Part shown: positions 14,874 through 21,704 of the stretch, in pieces
How the letters are laid out: every line of letters starts with the position of its first letter
How positions within the stretch are numbered: the first letter of the stretch is position 1
IMG/VR virus record: IMGVR_UViG_3300043353_000018
Span: 1 to 22,371 of that record
Reading direction: 5' to 3' (one strand)
Origin: a virus
Length of the DNA stretch: 22,371 nucleotides
Program-made: the position numbers and the translations under genes
The notes under the pieces: generated by a model
What the model was told of the DNA's origin: nothing
The model's database searches: none
What the model saw: only the letters and a program-made list of their open reading frames with translations

Positions 14874-15085
14874 ACCGGGTGCCCATCAATCCGCTCAAAC
14901 CGCAGACTCTTCAGTGCCTCAACTTCACGCTGCTCAAGCGCGGCCCGAGCGCAATACAAGCCGAGAATCGCCTCGTCGCTCCAGCCAGCGAGGAGATCCT
15001 GCACGGCCTCCGGCGGATCGTAGGCCCGCCGAAGGAACCGATCCGCAGTGGCGATGTTCTCAGGGGTCAGAAGGAGTTCGCTCAT
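14870..15085 (-). CDS. Hypothetical helical protein, 71 aa
   Basis: ATG overlaps the portal stop (ATGA), so it is probably translationally coupled to portal. The protein MSELLLTPENIATADRFLRR, then VQDLLAGWSDEAILGLYCAR and ALEQREVEALKSLRFER, is almost wholly helical and acidic. No family recognised. Confidence 0.65.
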   Translation of the reverse strand: MSELLLTPENIATADRFLRRAYDPPEAVQDLLAGWSDEAILGLYCARAALEQREVEALKSLRFERIDGHPV

Positions 15086-17352
15086 ACGCCCGCCTCCGGT
15101 TGCTGCGCCATCTGCTGCGCGGCGATATCCGCCTGATCCCGTTCGTGCTGGTGCTGGAGCGCCGTCAACCCGACTTCGTGCGCCTGATCCTGCTGCGTCT
15201 GCATCGCTTCATGGATCTGCCCCAACTTCGCCATGTGCAACTCGAGTAAGCCCGCCACGCGATTCTCCATCGCATCCACAAACGTGCGCGCGTCCTCCGC
15301 GTCGATCTTGCCCTGCGCGACGTTCATCGTGGTCGAGGCCTGAATCAGCGCGATCTTCTCACGGCTCGCGATCTCCATTGAGGTCTTCTGGAGATCCACC
15401 TGGGCGTCCATCTGCGCCTTCTGGAGTGTCGCTTGCTGTTTGGCCTGTTCTTCGGCCTGTCGGCCCTGCAAGGCTTGCTGCAACTGCCCAATCTGCTGCT
15501 GCATCGCCTGCTTCTCCGGGTCAGGCCCGCCTTCGGGCTGTTCCTGGAGTTGCGGCGGCAAGGCTTTCTTCAGCTTCTCGGCAATCTTGTGGGCGCCAGG
15601 GAAACTCAGCTGCTCAACGTAGTCCGGAGTCGCCACGGCAGCCATCTCTGGCGGCAGATGAGGTATAAGATCCGCAAGCGCGGCGGCGCCCTCTTCTCGC
15701 CTCGTCGCAGAGCCTTTGCCCACTGTGACGGTGACGGCATACTTCCCCTTTTTGAAGTCGTAGAAGTCCGTGTAGTCGGGAATATGCTGCGGCGCCGGCA
15801 CGGGCTGGCCGTCCGGTCCCTGCTGGAAGGGCTGACCCACCATCACCTGTTCGGGTTCTTCATCGGCCCCGATGATCTGCACGATCTGCCCCGGTCGCGT
15901 GATCTTCGGGATGATCTCGATCATCAGTTCGCCCGCGTAAATGAGCGCGCGCTGAACGTGCATCGGGTAATTGCTGCCCGAGATCTCGCTCTGCGCCTGC
16001 AGCGACTGGATGGCCTTGCCCGAATGCTCCCGCGGGTTGTTGTATTCCAGACTGGGATCGTAGATGCCCGTCGTGGCCTTGATGGCCTCCTCAGACTTGA
16101 GCATCAACGCGACGGCGGCCTGAATCGGAGGCTCTGAATTCTGACGCTGCGGCGGCGGCAGGACTTCCCCGCCAATGCTCACGGGTTCATACGGCAGATA
16201 CGCGTAGTTGAACGTATTGGCCGTCTTCCACATCTCCAGGTAGGGGTCAATCTGCCCAGCCGCGGCCACAAAGGGCGACTTGGGCGCGAGCGCGAAGATT
16301 TCCATCGCGCCGGAATAGGTGTAGTTCACCATCCGCTGCGCGTCCATGCCCTCCGAGATGACGCCACGAAGCACAGGCGCGCCATCGACGTTCAATTCTT
16401 CACCGAGGATGGGAATCAGCGGGATGCGGGAGCCGAGCCAGTCCCACTGCTCGAGCACTTCACTCGCCGTAATCTTGAAGCCTTCGACCTTCGGCCGGCG
16501 AACGATGCGCTCCTGGTCACCGATAACCAGCTTCTCGTCCTTAAAAGAGACGCGCCAGTATTCCGCGATGCGGATGGAGTCTGGCCCCGCCCAATCCTTC
16601 ATCTTCACATCGCCGGTCGCGATGAAATCGTCAATCCCCTTGATGTCCGCATCCGGCCAGCGACTCTCAAACTCGTCCCGGGAGAGGTCTTCTGTCACGA
16701 ACATGAACAGCGCATCCGACCGCGTCGGCTTCATCGCTGACGGATCGCAATACACGGAGAGGTTGTTCGTGATGCGGTCCAGTTTGATTTCCTGGTCGAA
16801 CGCGGCGGGGTCGTCCGGCATCCCGTCCCACGTCTCATAGACGTAGTCCGTCCGGATGCGGAACCACCCTATGCCGCCCTCGATCGCCCCGTCTGCCGCC
16901 CACTCGATCGGGCCTTCGGTCCTCGCGTTGTTCTGAATCCGGCGTAACACGCCCTGCAGGATCTCCGCAGTCTCCTGGTCGGCCCCGAACCCATTAGGCA
17001 GCACCTCGATGCTGAACGCCGCCTGCTTGATCTGGTTGGACAGTTGCCGGACAGGCTGAGAGAGGCGGTCGATGGTCAGACAGGGCCGAGCGGGCTGGGC
17101 TGCAATGCCCTGAATCGCGCTTGAGCCTTCGCGCTGAATCTTGATGGCTTCCGGCCATTGGTCACCCGCACGGAACTTCTTCGCGGCAAGGATGCGCGTC
17201 CGTTGGGCTTCTTCAGCCTCTTCGGAGAGCTTCCAGCGTTTACGGGCTTCGGCAATGACGGGGTCAATCCCCGCGGTGCGGTCAGGCGCGGCAGGACGCC
17301 GCACGGGGGAGTCGGTGGAGTCACGAACGGCCAGAGCCGTGGAGTCAGCCAT
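15082..17352 (-). CDS. Portal protein, P22 gp1-like
   Basis: 756 aa (P22 portal is 725), with TGATG overlap to the previous gene. After a disordered start come the family blocks: VIAEARKRWKLSEEAEEAQR and FRAGDQWPEAIKIQRE at about 32-75, RPCLTIDRLSQPVRQLSNQI at 89-108, GGIGWFRIRTDYVYETWDG at 159-177, LSVYCDPSAM, EYWRVSF, LGSRIPLIPILGEEL and EHSGKAIQSLQAQSEISGS. Residues about 600-756 are a long Gln/Ala-rich coiled coil (PEKQAMQQQIGQLQQALQGR...), the barrel-type C-terminal helix of P22 portals that projects into the head. It is the dodecameric ring through which terminase packs DNA. Confidence 0.9.
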   Translation of the reverse strand: MADSTALAVRDSTDSPVRRPAAPDRTAGIDPVIAEARKRWKLSEEAEEAQRTRILAAKKFRAGDQWPEAIKIQREGSSAIQGIAAQPARPCLTIDRLSQPVRQLSNQIKQAAFSIEVLPNGFGADQETAEILQGVLRRIQNNARTEGPIEWAADGAIEGGIGWFRIRTDYVYETWDGMPDDPAAFDQEIKLDRITNNLSVYCDPSAMKPTRSDALFMFVTEDLSRDEFESRWPDADIKGIDDFIATGDVKMKDWAGPDSIRIAEYWRVSFKDEKLVIGDQERIVRRPKVEGFKITASEVLEQWDWLGSRIPLIPILGEELNVDGAPVLRGVISEGMDAQRMVNYTYSGAMEIFALAPKSPFVAAAGQIDPYLEMWKTANTFNYAYLPYEPVSIGGEVLPPPQRQNSEPPIQAAVALMLKSEEAIKATTGIYDPSLEYNNPREHSGKAIQSLQAQSEISGSNYPMHVQRALIYAGELMIEIIPKITRPGQIVQIIGADEEPEQVMVGQPFQQGPDGQPVPAPQHIPDYTDFYDFKKGKYAVTVTVGKGSATRREEGAAALADLIPHLPPEMAAVATPDYVEQLSFPGAHKIAEKLKKALPPQLQEQPEGGPDPEKQAMQQQIGQLQQALQGRQAEEQAKQQATLQKAQMDAQVDLQKTSMEIASREKIALIQASTTMNVAQGKIDAEDARTFVDAMENRVAGLLELHMAKLGQIHEAMQTQQDQAHEVGLTALQHQHERDQADIAAQQMAQQPEAGV

Positions 17353-17681
17353 CAGTGGCGAACCTCATGGGACCGTGTCGTGAAGAGCGAGAGCGGGCGA
17401 GCCGAGATCGACCGATGGACGGCAGCCAACAACTCTCCGCGCACCGCCCCATCAAGGCCGTAATGGGCGCAGATGTCTTCGACGATCAGCCGGATACGCT
17501 CCAGCGCCTCCGGTCGTGATGTCCAGCGCATCATCTCGGCCGTATCATCCTGCAGTCGCTCCACAATGCCACGCAAGGACGACTCGTTAGCCGCATGGAA
17601 TCGCACCTGTCGGCGTAGTTCAGCGTTCGCACGCTCCAGATGCCAGACCTTCGATTTCAACGTGACGCGGCGCTTCTTCAA
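17352..17681 (-). CDS. Hypothetical coiled-coil protein, TTG start
   Basis: 109 aa. TTG start with GAAAGG 10 nt upstream; the first internal ATG would remove the helical N-terminus. It starts MKKRRVTLKSKVWHLERANA with a basic coiled coil to about residue 50 (ELRRQVRFHAAN, LRGIVERLQDDTAEM), then an amphipathic region (RPEALERIRLIVEDICAHYG). It ends at TGA overlapping the portal ATG. The TTGA at its start would give a 4-nt overlap with the +1-frame end of the preceding gene. No family recognised. Confidence 0.6.
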   Translation of the reverse strand: MKKRRVTLKSKVWHLERANAELRRQVRFHAANESSLRGIVERLQDDTAEMMRWTSRPEALERIRLIVEDICAHYGLDGAVRGELLAAVHRSISARPLSLFTTRSHEVRH

Positions 17682-17710
17682 TGGCTATAGACCTTTCGGG
17701 GCTTCAACGA
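17678..17710 (-). repeat. Copy 2 of conserved C-terminal peptide SLKPRKVYSH, out of frame
   Basis: Read in the +1 frame of the 102-aa gene, these 33 nt encode SLKPRKVYSH and TGA. They match the 136-aa gene end residue for residue, with only synonymous codon differences. Confidence 0.8.
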
Positions 17711-17993
17711 TTGCGTCCACGCGGGTCTGGAACCCCTCGTCGCCCATTGTGCCCGGGGTATATGCCACGATGGCTCGCATACCGTCATGGGTGTATCGCG
17801 CCAATTCCACCGCAACGGGCAGCGGGAGACGCTCGTCTGACACGCAGACATGCTCACGCGCAATGTGCGCCCGTAGCGTGTCCGCGAGCGTCACTAACTT
17901 GGACTTCGCCTCATCGGAGGTCTGAACTAGGTCGCCTTCGATCAGCCAGTGCCGATCATTCATCGGATGCGCGATCACGGTGTTCTTCGTCAT
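17685..17993 (-). CDS. Hypothetical protein, possible +1 frameshift at the end
   Basis: 102 aa, ATG overlapping the previous stop (TGATG). MTKNTVIAHPMNDRHWLIEG, then DEAKSKLVTLADTLRAHIAR, LPLPVAVELARYTHDGMRAI and VAYTPGTMGDEGFQTRVDAI form a compact alpha/beta protein of unknown family. In the annotated frame it ends IVEAPKGL-TAG. The same DNA one base later reads TQSLKPRKVYSH-TGA, the exact C-terminus of the upstream 136-aa protein. An indel, a sequencing error or a programmed +1 slip (for example around ACCCGC) would join the two. The TGA of that frame overlaps the next start. Confidence 0.65.
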   Translation of the reverse strand: MTKNTVIAHPMNDRHWLIEGDLVQTSDEAKSKLVTLADTLRAHIAREHVCVSDERLPLPVAVELARYTHDGMRAIVAYTPGTMGDEGFQTRVDAIVEAPKGL

Positions 17994-18025
17994 CAGTGTG
18001 AATACACTTTACGAGGCTTCAACGA
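17993..18025 (-). repeat. Copy 1 of conserved C-terminal peptide SLKPRKVYSH, in frame
   Basis: End of the 136-aa gene. Codons differ from copy 2 at Pro, Arg, Lys, Val, Ser and His, every change silent. Confidence 0.8.
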
Positions 18026-18403
18026 TTCCCGCAGGATGTCCATCTCAAGGCTCTTGTGGTCCCGCGCCAGCCGCAGTTTCGTATTCAGCCGCTTATCCCA
18101 CGCCGTCACCGCTTGCGCCCCGCTCAGGAGCTCCAGCCGCGCCTTCTGGGCGTGCGCATCTTCCGGCCCGACCAGGAGCATCAGGTAGCCAAAGACCGCA
18201 TCGGCGAACTCATCATCGGCCTTGAGCGCACGGAACGCAGACTTGAACCGCTTGCGCCAGAGGTCGCGGCCTTTGATGACAGTCTCGAGCAGGAGGAGTC
18301 GGTCGCGCTCCATGCCCCTAATGAGGAACATTAAGGCGTCGGAGAGTTCACGTTGCAGCGGGGTCTGAAACCCCGCATTCGGGATGTCTGGAAGACGCTG
18401 CAT
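17993..18403 (-). CDS. Hypothetical helical protein, 136 aa
   Basis: ATG overlaps the zinc-ribbon gene stop (TAATG). MQRLPDIPNAGFQTPLQREL starts a mostly helical basic protein (DALMFLIRGMERDRLLLLET, DLWRKRFKSAFRALKADDEF, ARLELLSGAQAVTAWDKRLN) ending in the peptide SLKPRKVYSH. It lies upstream of portal in a region that often holds small packaging or host-takeover genes. No family recognised. Confidence 0.65.
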   Translation of the reverse strand: MQRLPDIPNAGFQTPLQRELSDALMFLIRGMERDRLLLLETVIKGRDLWRKRFKSAFRALKADDEFADAVFGYLMLLVGPEDAHAQKARLELLSGAQAVTAWDKRLNTKLRLARDHKSLEMDILRESLKPRKVYSH

Positions 18404-18558
18404 TAGGTGTGCGGCTCAGTTTGCGCCAACCGTTTGACGCTGTCAATAAGTCTCTTCACCAACACAAACGCGGGCGAGCCGCAATGCGGACACCGCGTGA
18501 ACGTCCACCGAATCGAGGCGAACTCATTGCCGCAGACCCGACAGCGGTAGATTCTCAT
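18403..18558 (-). CDS. 51-aa zinc-ribbon protein
   Basis: MRIYRCRVCGNEFASIRW continues TFTRCPHCGSPAFVLVKRLI: CxxC at residues 6-9 and CPHC at 23-26 make a four-Cys zinc ribbon (rubredoxin-like knuckles), with a basic helical tail. ATG begins 5 nt after the CCA of the tRNA-like RNA and has no recognisable ribosome site, so its expression may depend on processing of that RNA or on coupling. Its TAA overlaps the next ATG. A DNA- or RNA-binding or protein-contact role is likely. Confidence 0.75.
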   Translation of the reverse strand: MRIYRCRVCGNEFASIRWTFTRCPHCGSPAFVLVKRLIDSVKRLAQTEPHT

Positions 18559-18562
18559 GGTG

Positions 18563-18706
18563 TGGTGCGAGGGGCAGGATTTGATACCTGCACGTTGGGC
18601 TGCTCACGGGCGGCGACAACGAGGAGCGACCTCGCGTCCTTTCCAGTGAGTCTGCTAGTCAACGACGGCTCCGTGGTGCCGCTGTGTCTGCTTCCACCAC
18701 CCTCGC
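18563..18706 (-). tRNA. tRNA-Leu-like RNA with oversized variable region (gene or remnant)
   Basis: It begins 2 nt after the previous stop. Acceptor GCGAGGG pairs perfectly with CCCTCGC, then A and an encoded CCA (18563-18565). D-arm TG-GTG-GAAGCAGA-CAC closely follows tRNA-Leu (GGCGGAATTGGTAGACGC type) with a shorter loop. An anticodon-like hairpin GCGGC/GCCGT has an 8-nt loop without U33, so no anticodon can be assigned. A ~70-nt variable region can fold as three stacked stems: CGTTG/CAACG, CTCAC/GTGAG and CGAGG/CCTCG. T-stem GCAGG/CCTGC encloses an 8-nt loop TATCAAAT, one base longer than normal. Normal class II tRNAs are about 85-90 nt. Either a degenerate tRNA, one with an insertion, or a tRNA-like structure with another job. 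Confidence 0.42.
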
Positions 18707-18708
18707 GT

Positions 18709-18891
18709 TCATTTGGTCTTCAGCTTCCAGTCGCCCCAATCGAGCGGCAGCCGCAGAATCGGCTCATAGCCGTTCGGGCCATCCGGCAGGTGCTTCAATC
18801 CCACCTCGTTGTCGCTGATCGCCACCACTTCATACCGCCGACCGAGGATCTCGATCTTCTCCCCGAGCTTGAAGGCGTCCCGGTGTGGCAT
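18709..18891 (-). CDS. Small SH3/KOW-like hypothetical protein
   Basis: 60 aa, starting 3 nt after the membrane peptide's stop. MPHRDAFKLGEKIEILGRRY continues EVVAISDNEVGLKHLPDG and LRLPLDWGDWKLKTK. The short beta pattern (KLGEKIEILGRRYEVVAIS) resembles a five-stranded SH3-like barrel. Its TGA is 2 nt from the tRNA-like RNA. No family recognised. Confidence 0.65.
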   Translation of the reverse strand: MPHRDAFKLGEKIEILGRRYEVVAISDNEVGLKHLPDGPNGYEPILRLPLDWGDWKLKTK

Positions 18892-18894
18892 ACA

Positions 18895-19074
18895 TCATCT
18901 CGGCAACACATTCGGCAGGTTGACGAACCGCGTGAGGATGTAGAGGACGAGGACGACGAGCGCCAGCACCTGGATGGCCTTCGCCCAGACCGGCGGCATG
19001 GGCACCTGCGTGGTTAACACCCAGACGATGAACCCGATGACGACGCAGACGACGATCAGCAGTAGCAAGTCCAC
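18895..19074 (-). CDS. Two-helix small membrane protein (Thivi_2564-like; holin candidate)
   Basis: 59 aa from GTG with an excellent ribosome site (GGAGGTC, about 5 nt before it). Two hydrophobic spans, residues 3-20 (LLLLIVVCVVIGFIVWVL) and 32-48 (KAIQVLALVVLVLYIL), flank a short loop TTQVPMPPVWA, with a basic end. The text is like the small membrane family I know as Thivi_2564. With two spans and no other lysis gene in view it could be a holin, but that is inference and it may just be a membrane protein. It is preceded by a 92-nt gap with a dyad. Confidence 0.7.
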   Translation of the reverse strand: MDLLLLIVVCVVIGFIVWVLTTQVPMPPVWAKAIQVLALVVLVLYILTRFVNLPNVLPR

Positions 19075-19107
19075 GGATGACCTCCAGAGCGACGGGTTGC
19101 AACTCGG

Positions 19108-19124
19108 TGTCCATACGGTGGACA
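19108..19124. promoter_or_regulatory. Dyad in the gap before the membrane-protein gene
   Basis: TGTCCA-N5-TGGACA, a perfect 6-bp inverted repeat in the only sizeable gap between terminase and portal genes (19075-19166). It could be an operator half-site pair or a weak hairpin. I could not place a convincing promoter around it; a TAATTA element lies nearby without a matching -35. Confidence 0.3.
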
Positions 19125-19166
19125 GATCGCATAATTACTAATGTTTCTGCCCGGGCGACGAGAAAC

Positions 19167-19415
19167 CTACAGCGTCCCAGAATTGAAGACACCTGAGATT
19201 TCCAGCCCATCTTCGGTCTCTTGCGCTAATCCCACCTTCAGGCCGGTCTCGCCCTGCGGTTCGCCACAGACGCTATGTGTCGCCAGCCACCGTTCACGGT
19301 CCTCCGCCGTCTCTCTCGATGGCAACCAGATGCCATCCATCCCAACTTGAAGGCGGGCGATGGAAACGGCGTTATTGCAGCGCAAACAGACCAGCAGTAG
19401 ACGGTTGATCGCCAT
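19167..19415 (-). CDS. Small CxxC protein after terminase
   Basis: 82 aa from the ATG that overlaps the terminase stop (TAATG), with GGGTGG upstream; a GTG 12 nt earlier is possible. MAINRLLLVCLRCNNAVSIA carries CLRC, and ATHSVCGEPQGE carries one more Cys with a His nearby, suggesting a small zinc-binding fold. Between them is an acidic helical stretch (SRETAEDRERWLATHSVC). No family recognised. Confidence 0.65.
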   Translation of the reverse strand: MAINRLLLVCLRCNNAVSIARLQVGMDGIWLPSRETAEDRERWLATHSVCGEPQGETGLKVGLAQETEDGLEISGVFNSGTL

Positions 19416-20695
19416 TAACTCAGCCACCCATGTGGCCCAACCGGCGCTTTGTGGGCGTTCAAGACCTTCGGCTTATCCTTCGGACTCTGCTGGCGCACCG
19501 CCAGATACCGGAACGCGCTCGAGCCATGCTCAGCCCAGTCATGCACCGGGGTCGGCTTGAACTCGTTCAGCCGCGTGTTGTAATCCCGTCGGTAATGCTG
19601 CAAGGCTTCAAGCCCCTTCTCGCACTTCCGCTCATCGAAGTAGCACCGGGGCAACAACATACGGGCGGCGTGGATGCCGTCCTCGAGAGGGATGTTCGGG
19701 CAGGTCTGGAACTTGATGCCGAGGCTGGCCGCGGTCTCGAGCCGGGAGCGGCCTGAACCCAGTTCTCTCACTTGGATGTCGTGCGGCGCCCAGTGCTGGC
19801 CGTAGGTGTAGCCCTTTTGCGTGAGGACTTGGGCGTAATGGGGAAGTCCTTCGCCGGACGCCTCATAGTAGTCGATTACGCGAACCTCTCCGCTACGTAG
19901 ACTCTGGGAGAACCAAATGGCCGTGCTGTCACCAACACCCAAGTCCCAGTCGGTATCGACGGGCAAGATTGGATCAAGCGGTACAGCAGATATGCGCCCA
20001 GCGGATCGAGCGGCGCTGAGTTCCGACGCATAGATCGCTCCTTTAACGGACGCTTCAAAACTGCACTCGTATTCCTGCGCGTATTCGTCATCGGTCATGT
20101 CCTTCCGCGCCGCCGCGAGCTCCTCAGCCGCCACATAGCCGGTATCCGAGGCTTTGTATTCCGCGAAGAACCAGGCCGGGTCACGCTTGGCCTGCTGAAT
20201 CACGTCGTAAAACTGGTTCTTGCCGGCGGGCGTGCCGAGAAAGAGCGCCCACCCCTGACGGTCTGAGAGCGCCGGCCGCAGCACTTCACTGAAGATGCGC
20301 GGCGGCATCAGGCCGTATTCATCCAGCACCACGCCGTCGAAATACAGGCCGCGCAAGCTGTCCGGATTGTCTGAGCCAAACAAGCGCACCTGCCCACCGT
20401 TCGGATAGTTCACGATCAGTTCGCTGACTCGGACCTCGACGCCGGGAATCGGATGGCTGAAGTGAATCAGGTAATCCCAGACGATGGCCTTGGCCTGGGC
20501 GTAGGTCGGCGCAATGAACGCGAAGCGTGGTCGCTCCCGCTTGCACTCGAGCGCCGCCACCTGGAGGTGATTGATCCCAAGAACCGTCTTGCCGAATCTC
20601 CGATGGCAGACCACGGCGCCGAAGCGGTGCGAGTCCATGCCGCGGTGGATGTTCGCTTGGAGGGGCCGCGGTTGGTAGTCGAGCGTGATGACCAC
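19415..20695 (-). CDS. Terminase large subunit
   Basis: 426 aa, GTG start overlapping the preceding TAG. ATPase domain: Walker A CHRRFGKT at 30-37 (Arg-rich form common in terminases), IAPTYAQAKAIVWDYL (61-76), Walker B GVVLDEYG at 121-128 with catalytic E126, coupling motif LFLGTPAGK at 151-159. Nuclease domain: VDTDWDLGVGDSTAIWF from 246 with the first Asp pair, HDIQVRELGSGRSR at 305-318, and HDWAEHGSSAFRYL at 385-398. It pumps DNA through the portal and cuts it to length. All key residues are present. I do not assign a packaging strategy. Confidence 0.92.
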   Translation of the reverse strand: MVITLDYQPRPLQANIHRGMDSHRFGAVVCHRRFGKTVLGINHLQVAALECKRERPRFAFIAPTYAQAKAIVWDYLIHFSHPIPGVEVRVSELIVNYPNGGQVRLFGSDNPDSLRGLYFDGVVLDEYGLMPPRIFSEVLRPALSDRQGWALFLGTPAGKNQFYDVIQQAKRDPAWFFAEYKASDTGYVAAEELAAARKDMTDDEYAQEYECSFEASVKGAIYASELSAARSAGRISAVPLDPILPVDTDWDLGVGDSTAIWFSQSLRSGEVRVIDYYEASGEGLPHYAQVLTQKGYTYGQHWAPHDIQVRELGSGRSRLETAASLGIKFQTCPNIPLEDGIHAARMLLPRCYFDERKCEKGLEALQHYRRDYNTRLNEFKPTPVHDWAEHGSSAFRYLAVRQQSPKDKPKVLNAHKAPVGPHGWLS

Positions 20696-21030
20696 TAGTC
20701 GTAAATCGCTTCAGCGGGGAGATATTCATCAATGCGATGGGCGCGCACCGTGGCCGCGATCACGTCCGGTCTCTCGCTTGCCCGCAGTTCCCATACCACC
20801 ATTGAGATGTTTGGGCACCCATCCTGCGCCACCGGAGACCATGTGCAGGGTTCCCACCCATAGACCGGGAGCGAACCGTCATCGTCCTGGTATTTACGCG
20901 GCACAAGGTTGTTGTCCTGCGCGACGAACATGGCCCGCTCCAATGTCGAGCAGACCGCCTCGCAGGTGCCCTCTCTGTCGCAAGCAACCCAGACCACCGG
21001 CCCCGATTTGTCCGTAGGTGCTGGAATCAT
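20695..21030 (-). CDS. Hypothetical protein between terminase subunits
   Basis: 111 aa from the ATG overlapping the preceding stop (TAATG). MIPAPTDKSGPVVWVACDRE continues AVCSTLERAMFVAQDNNLVP, DDGSLPVYGWEPCTWSPVAQ and VVWELRASERPDVIAATVRA. It has several Trp and Cys without an obvious metal motif. No family recognised; the operon position suggests a packaging accessory role. Confidence 0.65.
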   Translation of the reverse strand: MIPAPTDKSGPVVWVACDREGTCEAVCSTLERAMFVAQDNNLVPRKYQDDDGSLPVYGWEPCTWSPVAQDGCPNISMVVWELRASERPDVIAATVRAHRIDEYLPAEAIYD

Positions 21031-21431
21031 TACCACGGCTTGCTGATGATGATCTCGAGCGGCTTCCCATCGCCGCCGGTCAGGGCCACGGCTTGGGCGG
21101 GCTTGCCTTCGGTGCGGTCAAAGACTTCTCGGGCGGCGCCCAGTTGCACGGTCGGGAACTCTTCGCGCTGTAAGAGGCTGTGAATGGTCTGAATCGCCAA
21201 CGGCTGCAGGGCCATCATCCGTTCGCGCGCCGAGGCTTGCACCTGCGGGGCGCCTCCTCCGTGCATCCGGCAGACGGTCCCACCCATGATCGCAGGGTTG
21301 TTGCACGGCTTCTGACTGCGCTTGCTCTTGGCGGTGCATCGCGCCGCACCTGGAGCCAGCAGAACCTTTTGCAAGGTGTCTGTGCTTTGCGAGGGGTGAG
21401 CCTTCACTGGGCCGCGAGGCGCATGCTTCAT
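21030..21431 (-). CDS. Cys/His protein in the terminase small subunit position
   Basis: 133 aa. Residues 32-57 hold C32, C43, C54 and H57 followed by GGG: RCTAKSKRSQKPC, then VCRMHGGG, a known phage zinc-binding motif of the CxxxxK..GKPC..HGG type. The second half is helical (ARERMMALQPLAIQTIHSLL, LGAAREVFDRTEGKPAQ), and AAREVFDRTEGKPAQ is typical of the region that precedes the end of small terminases. The likely role is recognition of phage DNA for packaging with the large subunit one gene away. The link is by position and this block, not a full match. Confidence 0.6.
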   Translation of the reverse strand: MKHAPRGPVKAHPSQSTDTLQKVLLAPGAARCTAKSKRSQKPCNNPAIMGGTVCRMHGGGAPQVQASARERMMALQPLAIQTIHSLLQREEFPTVQLGAAREVFDRTEGKPAQAVALTGGDGKPLEIIISKPW

Positions 21432-21439
21432 GGATGAGA

Positions 21440-21682
21440 TTAACCGTTGAGGCTCTTGACTGAATGACTCGGCCCCATAACTGGCACGGTCATCATGCGC
21501 TCAGCTAATCGCTTCCGCGCCCGTCGAGTCTCCACGCCCTTCTTGCCCGCCGCGCTCGCTTCCGCCTTCGTCCACTGATGGGCTTTACCGAGGGCGTGGG
21601 CTTTCTTCCCGCCGGCTACACAGATGGCGAGAAGGGTTTGCTTGTCCATGCTGGCGAAGCCACGCTTGTGGGTGTTGCTCAT
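21440..21682 (-). CDS. KGG-repeat (Con-10/stress-protein-like) small protein
   Basis: 80 aa. RGFASMDKQTLLAICVAGGK, then AHALGKAHQWTKAEASAAGK and KGVETRRARKRL, matches the KGG family (GFASMD.EK...IASKGGKAAH..G.AHE.T.EEA..AG.KGG), whose bacterial members are general-stress proteins. Two KGG-like turns are present as AGGKK and AGKKG. Such proteins also occur in phages, where the role is unclear. It lies immediately upstream of the small terminase candidate with a 9-nt gap. The start is the ATG after GCAC; upstream support is weak. Confidence 0.75.
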   Translation of the reverse strand: MSNTHKRGFASMDKQTLLAICVAGGKKAHALGKAHQWTKAEASAAGKKGVETRRARKRLAERMMTVPVMGPSHSVKSLNG

Positions 21683-21704
21683 GTGCGGTCAGTATGCCTG
21701 AGCC

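Noticed and set aside
18567-18636. Ordinary ~75-nt tRNA starting at the internal GCGAGGT
   Set aside because: That acceptor pairs only 6/7 and leaves no room for an anticodon arm; the outer GCGAGGG gives a perfect acceptor and a D-arm.
19075-19166. Sigma70 promoter in the terminase-membrane protein gap
   Set aside because: A TAATTA-like -10 is present but no -35 at suitable spacing; only the dyad is reported.
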